Part shown: positions 56,589 through 64,000 of the stretch, piece after piece
Numbering within the stretch: position 1 is the stretch's first letter
Layout of the letters: the number at the start of each line of letters is the position of its first letter
DNA from: JAJFFW01 sp965263375
GTDB taxonomy: Bacteria > Pseudomonadota > Alphaproteobacteria > Caulobacterales > Parvularculaceae
Direction: 5' to 3'
Length of the DNA stretch: 64,000 bases
Assembly (NCBI GenBank): GCA_965263375.1
Contig: OZ253669.1
Span: 620,001 to 684,000 of the forward strand
Translations under genes and position numbers: made by a program
The notes under the pieces: generated by a model
The model's database searches: none
What the model saw: the letters and a program-made list of their open reading frames with translations, nothing else
Told to the model about the DNA's origin: nothing

Positions 56589-57341
56589 TCAGTTAAGTTG
56601 ACGGTCAAACAGGGAGAGTATTCGCTCCCAATGTAGTTCGGCTGCTCTGTCATTATATTCCCGCCTTTCTGGAAAGGCGAAACCATGTTCTGTGTCCGGA
56701 TAAATTTCTACGGTTGCATTGTTGGCGTGGTTTTGTAGGTATTCCTTTAGGACCGCGACCGTTTCTAGTGGTGCGTATTGATCATTTTCTGCGCAACCAA
56801 AGTAGAGCTCTGCTGCGCAACTTGCGGCGATTTTGTGTGGACTGTCAGGTTTGTCTGTAACCAGCCAGGTTCCATAAAATGAAGCGGCAGCGCCTACTCG
56901 CTGAGGAAAGGTTGCCGCGGCTTGCACTGAGTAGCGCCCGCTCATGCAATAACCCAAGCAACCAATAGGACGTTGTTTTGCGACGCCGGCAGTCGCATCA
57001 AGAATTGAAACCAGGGCCTGCGTGTCTCGCATAACCATATCTACGGATAAACTGCGCATGAGCTCGACCATGCGCGAGAAAGCCGGATCATCTTCGCTTG
57101 TTGGAGTTCTTCCGAGCTCGAAAACTTTTTCCCGGTAATAGAGATTGGGGAGGGCGACGAAATAGCCAGCCATGCTGAGCCGTCTCGCCATATCGCGCAA
57201 TTCTTCGCGAACGCCGACAGCATCCATGAAAATGATTGCTGCGGGAAATGGACCCCCGGCGTCAGGCCAAACAGTGAATGTTGGCATTTCGCCGTCGTTC
57301 GTCTCGATGTCTATGGTCCGCTCTGCCAAAGCCCCTCGCAA
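56589..57341 (-). CDS. Dienelactone hydrolase family protein
   Basis: A 250-residue alpha/beta hydrolase with a cysteine nucleophile elbow (IGCLGYCMSGRYSVQ), the Asp in FGCAENDQYAPLE and the His in PDTEHGFAFPERREY, the standard DLH triad. It could hydrolyse dienelactones or other activated esters. It is the first gene of the 14-gene leftward operon. The start is unclear: TTG at 57341 or TTG at 57329, the latter with GAGG just upstream. The beta strand TIDIETNDGEMPTFTV must be included. A PcaR-like operator lies 15 bases upstream of 57341. Confidence 0.82.
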   Translation of the reverse strand: MRGALAERTIDIETNDGEMPTFTVWPDAGGPFPAAIIFMDAVGVREELRDMARRLSMAGYFVALPNLYYREKVFELGRTPTSEDDPAFSRMVELMRSLSVDMVMRDTQALVSILDATAGVAKQRPIGCLGYCMSGRYSVQAAATFPQRVGAAASFYGTWLVTDKPDSPHKIAASCAAELYFGCAENDQYAPLETVAVLKEYLQNHANNATVEIYPDTEHGFAFPERREYNDRAAELHWERILSLFDRQLN

Positions 57342-57355
57342 AGATCAAAGAAAAT

Positions 57356-57370
57356 ATGTCCGATAAACGG
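57356..57370 (-). promoter_or_regulatory. PcaR/IclR-like operator in front of the catabolic operon
   Basis: GTCCGATAAACGGAC is an inverted repeat (GTCCG-N5-CGGAC). As I remember the PcaR box of Pseudomonas putida (GTTCGATAATCGCAC), 12 of 15 positions agree. It lies just upstream of the first operon gene and about 215 bases from the divergent IclR-type regulator gene, a sensible place for both control and autoregulation. Confidence 0.6.
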
Positions 57371-57585
57371 ACTATAATTCACCAATCGAACATTTTCAAC
57401 CCATCTGTTCATGGCTCTTTGGTGTGAACCCAAGCCGGAAAAGCGCTAACAGGGGGCGGCTTGGGGGCGGTCGATTGAGTTTTGAATACGATTTCCTACT
57501 TCGAATCAGCCAAATAAAGCAGTGGCAACGCTGAAAATTTGGTGATAAAGCCTGACAAGAACGCAAGGAATAACAGGAAATTGGC

Positions 57586-58386
57586 ATGACGAAGCTTAGG
57601 GCCGCTGACTCTGAACGTAGGGCCGAGGCCGAATACAGCTCTGATTTTTCGGAGGCCCTGGCACGGGGCATGACGATCCTCGGCGCCTTCACGGCTGAGC
57701 GGCGGCAGATGACGTTGAGCGATGTTGCGCGGGTAGTGGATCTTCCTCGGGCGACCGCTCGCCGAGCTCTATATACGTTGGCGTATTTGGGTTTCGTTGA
57801 AACCGAAGACCGGCTCTACAAATTGACGCCAAAAGTCATGACGATTGCTAGCGCGTACCTTACATCGAATCCGGTGACGACAGTAATCCAACCGCTTTGC
57901 GAAAGAATTTCTTCCAAGCTTGAGCTGACATGCTCCGCAGGTGTTTTGGAAGGCGATGAGGTCGTGCTGATTGCTCGCGCGTCTCCTGCGCAGCCATCTA
58001 CAATTGGATTGGGGGTTGGTTATCGGTTGCCGGCGTTTTGTAGTGCGTTGGGGCGCGTGCTTCTTAGCGGATTGTCGAACGATCAACTAAAAGCGCATTT
58101 CAAAAATGTAAAACGGGTCAAAGTTACGCAGCACACAACGACATCAGTTCCTCAGCTAACGACACTTGTAAATGAAGTGCGTAAGTCCGGCTGCGCTTAT
58201 GTTAATCAGGAAACGGATGTTGGCTTTCACGCCGTTGCCGTGCCGCTTTATCGGTATGACGGAAAACAGATTGGCGCCTTAAATATTGGCACGCAAGTTG
58301 AGCGTATTTCCGAAGAGGCGTTGCTGAAAGATTGTTTGCCGTTTCTTGTTGAGCAGGTGGAGGAAGTAAAGGGCCAGTTGATATAA
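57586..58386 (+). CDS. IclR-family transcriptional regulator, PcaR/PobR-like
   Basis: A 266-residue IclR protein with a winged HTH (LSDVARVVDLPRATARRALYTLAYLGFV). The effector domain includes ELTCSAGVLEGDEVVLIARAS, LPAFCSALGRVLLSGL and VNQETDVGFHAVAVPLY. The layout matches PcaR, PcaU and PobR, which respond to protocatechuate, 4-hydroxybenzoate or beta-ketoadipate. It diverges from the lig operon and is convergent with the MFS gene. I infer that it controls the operon through the palindrome at 57356; the ligand is unknown. Confidence 0.88.
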   Translation: MTKLRAADSERRAEAEYSSDFSEALARGMTILGAFTAERRQMTLSDVARVVDLPRATARRALYTLAYLGFVETEDRLYKLTPKVMTIASAYLTSNPVTTVIQPLCERISSKLELTCSAGVLEGDEVVLIARASPAQPSTIGLGVGYRLPAFCSALGRVLLSGLSNDQLKAHFKNVKRVKVTQHTTTSVPQLTTLVNEVRKSGCAYVNQETDVGFHAVAVPLYRYDGKQIGALNIGTQVERISEEALLKDCLPFLVEQVEEVKGQLI

Positions 58387-58444
58387 AGAGAAAAATTTCT
58401 TTTTAGTTTTTTGGCGTAACTGGATACGAACAAGTAAAATATTT

Positions 58445-59779
58445 TCACGATGCTGGCCCATCCAATTGCATCTCGGCGTTTTTTAAATCAGCTTTCAATT
58501 TGTTGCCTGCTACTATAAATCGCCAACTTGAGACCAGGTAAACCAAAAGAACTGTTGTCAATGCAATGCTTAAGGAAGCGGCTCCAAAAGCGTTTTCATA
58601 GACATCGCTAAGTATGCCGATTGCAAGCGGCCCGCCGCCATGGCCGACGAGGGCGAAAATAAACAAGAGCAGAGCTGCGGCCGTTGCGCGCATTTGCACT
58701 GGCGCCAAAGATTGAACCGTTGCAAATACAGGTCCGGTATATGCATTGGAAAGCAGCCCGGGAATAATAAGATATAAAAGGGCAGTCTGATAATCCGGTG
58801 CAAAGAACATAGCGATGTAAAAAGGTACACTGATAAATTGTTGAAATGCTGGAAGCCATGCATACCATTTTTCATGTTTTGCACCCAACCAATCCGCCAA
58901 GTACCCGCCCAGGTAAGTGCCGATAGCACTGGATATGCCAAGGATTAAGCCCAACGATAAGCCAACCTTGCTTGTCCCCAAATCAAAGGTGCGAATGAAA
59001 AATGCAGGCAACCAAACAAGTATTCCGAAGCCGACAAATGAGTGCAAGGCCGTGGCAATCGTAAGGTCGCGATAGGAAGCAATTTTCCAAAGGGTCTTAA
59101 AAGTTTGCCACATTGAGGCATTGGTCTCGATTGAGTGCGTTATTTCCCGCTTTGGTTCGCGCACGGTTGTAACAAGAATTATCGCTAGCAAGATGCCGGG
59201 TAGGCCAACTAGAAAGAATGAGACTCTCCAGTTGAATTGTTCGTTTAACCAGCCGCCCAGAGCGAGCGCTATCAGTGTGCCGATCGGAACCCCGCAGGCG
59301 TAGAGCGCCATCGCAGTGCCACGCTTCTGCCGGGGGAAAAGGTCCGCGATCATTGAATGTGAGGGCGGGCCGCTGCCCGCCTCGCCAACAGCAACGCCTA
59401 CGCGAAGCGCCATCATTTGCCAGAAATTATTGGCGAGGCCGCATAAGGCGGTCATGACGCTCCAGGTGGTCAAAGCGAAGGCGACTATCTTTGTTCGTGA
59501 AAACCGGTCGGCGGCATAGGCGATGGGAATGCCGCAGGTAGCGTAAAAAAGAGCGAAGGCCAGTCCCGTCAGAAGTCCCAACTGAGAGTCAGACAAATTC
59601 AAGTCTTCCTTTATCGGCTCCAGCAAAATCGAAAGAATCTGGCGGTCAACGAAGTTCACTACATAAATCAGGAACAGAATGGCGAGCGTGTAATAGGTCG
59701 TGAAGGACGGGGGTGCGCTCTTCAGGTCGTTTCCGACGTTATCCTTAGGCTGCGATCCGTCGTTCTGAGCAATATTCAT
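58445..59779 (-). CDS. MFS transporter, spinster-like group
   Basis: A 444-residue, 12-span major facilitator. The motif GIPIAYAADRFSRTKIVAFALTTWS is the loop 2-3 signature, and GEAGSGPPSHSMIADLFPRQKRGTAMALYACG is typical of the spinster-like group common in alphaproteobacterial catabolic clusters. It should import the aromatic substrate across the inner membrane. I take the ATG at 59779. The frame extends to an ATG at 59839, but that one lies inside the operator palindrome and would put the promoter inside the gene. Confidence 0.87.
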   Translation of the reverse strand: MNIAQNDGSQPKDNVGNDLKSAPPSFTTYYTLAILFLIYVVNFVDRQILSILLEPIKEDLNLSDSQLGLLTGLAFALFYATCGIPIAYAADRFSRTKIVAFALTTWSVMTALCGLANNFWQMMALRVGVAVGEAGSGPPSHSMIADLFPRQKRGTAMALYACGVPIGTLIALALGGWLNEQFNWRVSFFLVGLPGILLAIILVTTVREPKREITHSIETNASMWQTFKTLWKIASYRDLTIATALHSFVGFGILVWLPAFFIRTFDLGTSKVGLSLGLILGISSAIGTYLGGYLADWLGAKHEKWYAWLPAFQQFISVPFYIAMFFAPDYQTALLYLIIPGLLSNAYTGPVFATVQSLAPVQMRATAAALLLFIFALVGHGGGPLAIGILSDVYENAFGAASLSIALTTVLLVYLVSSWRFIVAGNKLKADLKNAEMQLDGPAS

Positions 59780-59832
59780 TTTTATGTCCGCTATGATTTT
59801 GGCTTCCCGGATTCGCCCAAATGTTCTATTGG

Positions 59833-59846
59833 CGAACATATGTTCG
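59833..59846. promoter_or_regulatory. Operator palindrome 1 (MFS side)
   Basis: CGAACATATGTTCG is a perfect 14-base palindrome about 55 bases upstream of the MFS start. An extra half site (ATGTTC) at 59821-59826 makes a cluster. The same core recurs at 59945 and, imperfectly, at 63472. Confidence 0.8.
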
Positions 59847-59944
59847 TATATCAGATGTCTTGATCGTGCAAGTCTTCATCTTAATCCAGAGAAATCTTAG
59901 TGCTCTAGTGTATTAGCTACTTGCTATCTGAACAGATACATATT

Positions 59945-59962
59945 AACGAACATATGTTCGTT
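59945..59962. promoter_or_regulatory. Operator palindrome 2 (Rieske/ligase side)
   Basis: AACGAACATATGTTCGTT is a perfect 18-base palindrome 26 bases upstream of the oxygenase start. A possible -10 box (GATAAT, 59968-59973) follows directly, so a bound protein would cover the spacer and -35 region, as a repressor does. Confidence 0.82.
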
Positions 59963-59987
59963 TATAGGATAATACGGGAGCGACGCC

Positions 59988-61304
59988 ATGATGAATCGAG
60001 AGCAAAATGAACTTCTCACTCGGGTGGGGGCCGGGACGTCGGGAGGCGCGCTCATGCGTGAATATTGGCAGCCGGTAATGCTTGCCGATGAGCTTGAAGA
60101 TCAACGGCCAATCAAGGCATTTCGAGTCCTTGGGCAAGATTTCGTCATGTTCAAAGACGACAATGGCCGGTATGGCATGCTGGATCGCGACTGTCCGCAT
60201 CGGGGAGCGGACCTTGCTTTTGGCCGTGTAGAGAACGGGGGAGTGCGCTGCGCTTTTCACGGCTGGTTGTTCGATGCGGATGGAAAATGCCGCGAAACAC
60301 CCGGAGAGCCACCAGAAAGTCGCATCTGTGCAGGTATTCGTCAGCGAGCCTACCCTGTACGCGAGCGAAGCGGCATTTTGTTCGCTTATTTAGGGGAGGG
60401 TGAACCGCCAGCGTTCCCAGCGCTGGACTGCTTTGTCGCTTCTGAGCCTTATACTTTCGCCTTCAAGGGCTATCTCGATTGTAACTGGTTGCAAGCGTTG
60501 GAAGTCGGCATAGACCCGGCGCATGCCTCATTTCTGCATCGTTTTTTCAAAGATGAAGATCTGAGCGAGTCATATGGCAAGCAATTCCGGGGTGCGTCAG
60601 CAAGCTCAGATTTACCAATGACAAAAGTTTTACGTGAATATGCACAGCCGGAAATACGGGTTGAAAATGCGGACTATGGATTACAGATCACGTCTCTGCG
60701 GCATATTGATGATAAGGCTACTCATGTGCGCGTCACCAATCTATTATTTCCGCATGCGTTCGTTATTCCCCTCAGTAGTACAATCACCATTACGCAATGG
60801 CATTTGCCAATCGATGATTACAGTTGCTACTGGATAGCGATTTTCACAAGCTTCAAAGAACCGCTAAATAAGGAAACGATGCGTGCGCAGCGGCTGGAGC
60901 TCTATGAATTGCCTGACTACATGCCGCGCAGAAATCGTACTAATAATTATGGTTTCGACGCAAATGAACAGGCGACCGAAACCTATACTGGCATGGGCCA
61001 TGACATCAACGTTCACGATGCGTGGGCGGTTGAATCCCAAGGCCGGATTCAGGACAGGACTCGGGAGCATTTGGGAAAGACTGATGTGGCCATCATCAAA
61101 TACCGGCGCATGCTGATTGAAGCGATGAAGCAGGTTGAGGCGGGGAAGGCGCCGATTATGAGGCTCGATGATAATGTGGCGCTGTCTGTCACCGGTCCAG
61201 CGACAATCGATATGATTGCGCCAGCAATCGACTGGCAAGATCATTGGGTGAATTCCGTCGAAGAATTGCGCCAATCTGCGCCTTGGCGCGCAGCCGCTGA
61301 ATAG
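59988..61304 (+). CDS. Rieske aromatic-ring-hydroxylating oxygenase, alpha subunit
   Basis: A 438-residue oxygenase of the phthalate-4,5-dioxygenase type. The Rieske ligands are Cys69-Pro-His71 (DCPHRGADL) and Cys88-x2-His91 (RCAFHGW). The mononuclear iron triad begins in EVGIDPAHASFLH, with His179 and His184. The bridging Asp176 is present. It hydroxylates an aromatic ring using electrons from a reductase that is not encoded in the window. GGGAG precedes the ATG. It is followed 11 bases later by a glutamine-synthetase-like ligase, a pairing known from aniline dioxygenase clusters, which points to an aromatic amine as substrate. Confidence 0.88.
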   Translation: MMNREQNELLTRVGAGTSGGALMREYWQPVMLADELEDQRPIKAFRVLGQDFVMFKDDNGRYGMLDRDCPHRGADLAFGRVENGGVRCAFHGWLFDADGKCRETPGEPPESRICAGIRQRAYPVRERSGILFAYLGEGEPPAFPALDCFVASEPYTFAFKGYLDCNWLQALEVGIDPAHASFLHRFFKDEDLSESYGKQFRGASASSDLPMTKVLREYAQPEIRVENADYGLQITSLRHIDDKATHVRVTNLLFPHAFVIPLSSTITITQWHLPIDDYSCYWIAIFTSFKEPLNKETMRAQRLELYELPDYMPRRNRTNNYGFDANEQATETYTGMGHDINVHDAWAVESQGRIQDRTREHLGKTDVAIIKYRRMLIEAMKQVEAGKAPIMRLDDNVALSVTGPATIDMIAPAIDWQDHWVNSVEELRQSAPWRAAAE

Positions 61305-61315
61305 CGGTAACAGCT

Positions 61316-62755
61316 ATGAGCCTGGTCGAAAAAAAGGGTATTTGGTCCGCAGCGCAAGCCGAGGCGGCCAAAGCTGTAGAAGAGCAAGTGGCGGCTGAAA
61401 ATTTGGGCGTTGTTCGTCTCGTTTTTGCCGATCAACACGGGATTTTGCGGGGAAAGACAGTCACGGCCGCGGCCTTGTCTGGGGCTATGCGCTCCGGCGT
61501 CGGATTTTCATCGACAATGATGCTGAAGGACACTTCAAACCAGACTGTGCGTCAGGTGTTCGACCGGGCTGGGGCCGGCGATAAAGAGTTCTTCGGTGCG
61601 CCCGATCTGCTTATGATTCCCGATCCGACCACGTTTAAGGTTCTTCCTTGGGCGCCGCATTCGGGATGGATGCTGTGTGATGTCTATTCAAAGTCGGGAA
61701 TCCGCTCGCCCTTATGCGCGCGCAATATATGCAAAAGCGCTGAAAATAAGCTTGCTGATATTGGGTTTGACATTATTACCGGGTTGGAATTTGAACTGCA
61801 TATATTCAAGCTGGAAGAGGGGGGATTGACGGCTGAGCACGCCTCGCAGCCTGGGGCGCCGGGTATGCCGCCCAAAATTCAATTGCTCACCCAAGGGTAT
61901 CAGTATCTGACGGAAGCACGGTACGATCTCCTGGATCCAGTTTTTGAGAAGTTGAGAGCTAACCTTGAGCAACTAGGCCTTAATGTTCGCACGTTTGAAG
62001 TTGAGTTTGGCCCAAGTCAGATTGAGCTAACATTTGCGCCAGATCACGGGACAAAAGTAGCGGATGATGCAGTTCTGTTTCGCAGCGCTGTAAAGCAAAT
62101 TTGTCATCGGCATGGCTATCATGCGACATTCATGTGCCGGCCTAATCTGCCAAATATCATGTCTAGCGGGTGGCATCTGCATCAATCCCTGCAAGACAGA
62201 AAAACAGGAAAAAATGTTTTCTCAGTTGATGCTGGCGAGACACTAAGTTCTGTCGCTAAGGCATATTTGGCCGGTTTGTTAGAGCACGCCAGTGGCGCAA
62301 CCGCTTTCACCACGCCAACTATAAATGGGTACAAACGATATCGCCCTTATTCACTGGCGCCTGACAGAATTGCTTGGGGCTATGATAATCGCGGCGCCAT
62401 GATTAGAGCTGTCGGTTTTGAGGAGCGCGAATCGGCAAGGTTTGAAAATCGCGTAGGAGAATCAGCGGCCAATCCCTATCTATATATTGCCTCGCAAATT
62501 CTCTCAGGCCTGGACGGAATTTCCCGGAAGCTTGAACCTCCGCCTGCAGCCGACACGCCTTATGAGGCGGATGCAAAAGAGCTTCCAAGAACACTTGGGG
62601 ATGCCCTGCATTGCCTTGAATCAGATGCATATCTATGTGACTCGTTTGGGAAATCCTTCATCGATGTTTTTGTCGCGATTAAGCGTGCTGAACTGAGCAG
62701 GTACAATATGACCGTCAGTGATTGGGAGCACAGGGAATATTTCGACCTGTTTTAG
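61316..62755 (+). CDS. Glutamine-synthetase-like ligase, probable gamma-glutamylation of an aromatic amine
   Basis: A 479-residue GS-fold protein. The metal/ATP motifs are ITGLEFELHIFKLE, RTFEVEFGPSQIELTF and SSGWHLHQSLQD. The glutamate/ATP region is TINGYKRYRPYSLAPDRIAWGYDNRG, and ARFENRVGESAANPYLYIAS closes the site. It belongs to the group that joins glutamate to amines (TdnQ/AtdA1-like, PuuA-like) rather than to true glutamine synthetase. Coupled to the Rieske gene by an 11-base gap, it should make a gamma-glutamyl aryl amine for dioxygenation. The exact amine is inferred, not shown. No glutaminase or amidotransferase partner is present in the window. Confidence 0.78.
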   Translation: MSLVEKKGIWSAAQAEAAKAVEEQVAAENLGVVRLVFADQHGILRGKTVTAAALSGAMRSGVGFSSTMMLKDTSNQTVRQVFDRAGAGDKEFFGAPDLLMIPDPTTFKVLPWAPHSGWMLCDVYSKSGIRSPLCARNICKSAENKLADIGFDIITGLEFELHIFKLEEGGLTAEHASQPGAPGMPPKIQLLTQGYQYLTEARYDLLDPVFEKLRANLEQLGLNVRTFEVEFGPSQIELTFAPDHGTKVADDAVLFRSAVKQICHRHGYHATFMCRPNLPNIMSSGWHLHQSLQDRKTGKNVFSVDAGETLSSVAKAYLAGLLEHASGATAFTTPTINGYKRYRPYSLAPDRIAWGYDNRGAMIRAVGFEERESARFENRVGESAANPYLYIASQILSGLDGISRKLEPPPAADTPYEADAKELPRTLGDALHCLESDAYLCDSFGKSFIDVFVAIKRAELSRYNMTVSDWEHREYFDLF

Positions 62756-62769
62756 ACTGGACATTCTTC

Positions 62770-63105
62770 GGTGAACTGGAGAGGCGTTTAGGTTTAAAGT
62801 CTTCATTTTTTCGACCTCAATAAGTGCGTTGCGGTGGTCGATGGAACAATATTGGCCGCCGCGATCAGAATGATGGATCACTCTGGTGCGGTTAGCGCGT
62901 TGCCACGGCCCTGCGTTACGCTTCAAGAGCGATGTCGTGTTTGAGGCGATCACTAGTCGCCCACACAACGATCCGTCTTGAGAATAGATCCATCACCATA
63001 GCGAGATAGAGCCAACCTTCGCTCGTCCCTATATAGGATATGTCATCACCTCATTTTTGATTGGGCGCTTTAGCTGTGAAATGCCGATTCCTGTCCTTCA
63101 TATGC
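62770..63105 (-). pseudogene. Decayed IS3-family transposase fragment
   Basis: On the minus strand, pieces of an IS3 OrfB DDE domain are readable in more than one frame: RHFTAKAPNQK, then ISYIGTSEGWLYLAMVMDLFSRRIVVWATSDRLKH, then TRVIHHSDRGGQYCSIDHRNALI. At least one internal stop and one frameshift separate them, and the C-terminal Glu region is absent. It is an old insertion at the end of the ligase gene. Confidence 0.82.
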
Positions 63106-63575
63106 GCCTCCATTTAGTCTATCTGACGCTCTTCACTTTACAGAAGCAAGCCCAATAAATTGCCTTGACTTATAGTCTTTTGGATTGAGCTCACTCTTCA
63201 ATCAAATAATTTTCCTGTATTATAAATCAGTATAAAGATATTAAGGCTATAGATGAGTTTATATTTTTCTAACCTTACCCGTGATCTTAGAGCGGGTGTT
63301 TTTGCTTAACTTTACGCGAGTTCCATGCTGCTCAGTGGTCTCTTTAGGGGGAGGTTTATATTTTTCGTAAATTTTTGGATGCCAACGCTATGGGGAGGGA
63401 TTAATAAAAATCAAAAAATCAATTCGTTACAGGCGGTTGGAACCCATGCAATGAAAAAAGGATGTACGATTAACGAACATATGTTGACAAATAGATCAGA
63501 TCATGGTGAATTTGCAACGATGGCTCCAAGCGTCCAGGGATTAGGGCGTATGAGCGTCGCAACCGGGAGGGAATT
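63106..63575. other. Gene-free leader between the IS remnant and the TonB receptor
   Basis: About 470 AT-rich bases. I see no convincing gene. They contain the third operator-like palindrome (63472), a possible -35 (TTGACA at 63484-63489) and the GGGAGG ribosome site of the receptor gene. Confidence 0.6.
63472..63489 (+). promoter_or_regulatory. Operator palindrome 3, imperfect (TonB receptor side)
   Basis: AACGAACATATGTTGACA repeats the left half and centre of the other two sites, but its right end is changed to TTGACA, a good -35 hexamer. It lies about 87 bases upstream of the receptor start. The overlap with the -35 fits repression. Confidence 0.6.
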
Positions 63576-64000
63576 ATGACCATGAAAAACTTGTTAATCG
63601 GAGCGTCTGTTGCTTCGTTGGTAACCTGCTTGTCTGCATCGGCGATCGGGCAAGAGGTAGTAGATCAAGAAGTCGTCGATCAAATCGTTGTCACCGGATC
63701 GTTGATCCGCGGCACGCCAACAAATTCCGCTTTGCCAGTTGAGGTATTGACGGCAGAAGAGCTAAGTGCCCGCGGTAGGCCCTCGGCTGTTGAGTTTGTA
63801 AAAACTCTTTCGATCGCGCACGGCATTATTGGGGACGCGAATCAGTTCTCGACCGGTAAAGGTCAGCGTGCAGAAGGAATGGGGTCGGTGAACCTTCGGG
63901 GCTTAGGGCCAGAGAGAACTCTTGTTCTCTTAAACGGGAAGCGCCTGCCGCTGGCGGACGGCAAAATTGTGGACGCGTTGAAAATTCCTTATTCCGCCAT
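63576..64000 (+). CDS. TonB-dependent outer-membrane receptor, N-terminal part (3' end outside window)
   Basis: The first 141 residues are visible. A signal peptide (LIGASVASLVTCLSASAIGQ) comes first, then a short Val/Asp/Gln repeat containing a TonB-box-like segment (DQIVVTGSLIRG). The beginning of the plug domain follows (SALPVEVLTAEELSARG, SVNLRGLGPERTLVLLNGKRLP). GGGAGGG precedes the ATG at 63576. These receptors move bulky or scarce substrates across the outer membrane with TonB energy. In front of it is the third operator-like palindrome, so it probably serves uptake for the oxygenase/ligase pathway. Confidence 0.93.
   Translation, partial: MTMKNLLIGASVASLVTCLSASAIGQEVVDQEVVDQIVVTGSLIRGTPTNSALPVEVLTAEELSARGRPSAVEFVKTLSIAHGIIGDANQFSTGKGQRAEGMGSVNLRGLGPERTLVLLNGKRLPLADGKIVDALKIPYSA

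Noticed and set aside
57381..57394. Half operator CGAACAT near 57385
   Set aside because: Only the left half matches the palindrome; the right half is unrelated, so it was not called as a fourth site.
59780..59839. N-terminal extension of the MFS gene to the ATG at 59839
   Set aside because: The ATG falls inside the operator palindrome, and the extra 20 residues (basic, non-membrane) are not family-like.
63325..63579. 84-codon frame upstream of the TonB receptor
   Set aside because: It has no family-like composition, contains the operator and -35 region, and overlaps the receptor start; it is probably chance.
33855..64000. Second copy of the tRNA-Tyr 3' end as a right attachment site
   Set aside because: I could not find the sequence TTCGAATCCAGCCCC or a close variant downstream in the window, so the island end cannot be placed.

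Overview
The window looks like one chromosomal segment of an alphaproteobacterium. The evidence is the gene order rnd-lptC-lptA-lptB-rpoN-hpf-ptsN, the alphaproteobacterial DUF1674 protein, the short RNase D, and the style of GyrA and RpoN. I cannot fix the genus. Base composition is moderate in the core part and clearly more AT-rich between about 35.9 and 45.2 kb.

Region 1 (1-33.6 kb) is mostly core: polA end, FkbM methyltransferase, htpX, SDHAF4-like protein, a secreted nuclease, rsmB, a Bax-inhibitor-1 protein, a TTC38-like TPR protein, the rnd/lpt/rpoN/hpf/ptsN block, a D-amino-acid transaminase, valS, an epoxide-hydrolase-like enzyme, a MoxR ATPase, a kelch protein, gyrA, coaD, two cyclophilins, an SDR and rlmB. 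valS carries one frameshift just before its KMSKS motif and an in-frame palindromic repeat. Next to it lies a heavily decayed Y-family DNA polymerase gene.

Region 2 (33.7-45.2 kb) is a mobile, rearranged zone that starts at a tRNA-Tyr gene followed by a tyrosine integrase cut off by an IS3-family element. It holds two orphan Rhs C-terminal cassettes, each followed by a likely immunity gene. An IS256 remnant separates them. An IS1182 element, an internally deleted IS66 element abutting an IS3 remnant, and several small or membrane proteins of unknown role follow.

Region 3 (45.3-64 kb) is an aromatic catabolism cluster. A run of 14 leftward genes encodes a complete protocatechuate 4,5-cleavage pathway: LigAB ring opening, LigC, LigI, LigU, LigJ, and LigK to pyruvate and oxaloacetate. 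It also encodes a 4-hydroxylaminobenzoate-lyase-like protein (DUF4863), a CaiB-type protein, a MaoC hydratase, a dienelactone hydrolase and several dehydrogenases. An IclR/PcaR-type regulator sits upstream. Beyond it, an MFS transporter diverges from a Rieske oxygenase plus glutamine-synthetase-like ligase pair, and a TonB-dependent receptor begins at the right edge.

A palindrome, CGAACATATGTTCG, lies in front of the MFS gene, in front of the Rieske/ligase pair, and in a weaker form in front of the receptor, so these look like one regulon. My reading, as inference, is a funnel that takes up an aromatic amine or nitro/amino-benzoate, gamma-glutamylates and dioxygenates it to protocatechuate, and finishes through the 4,5-cleavage operon.
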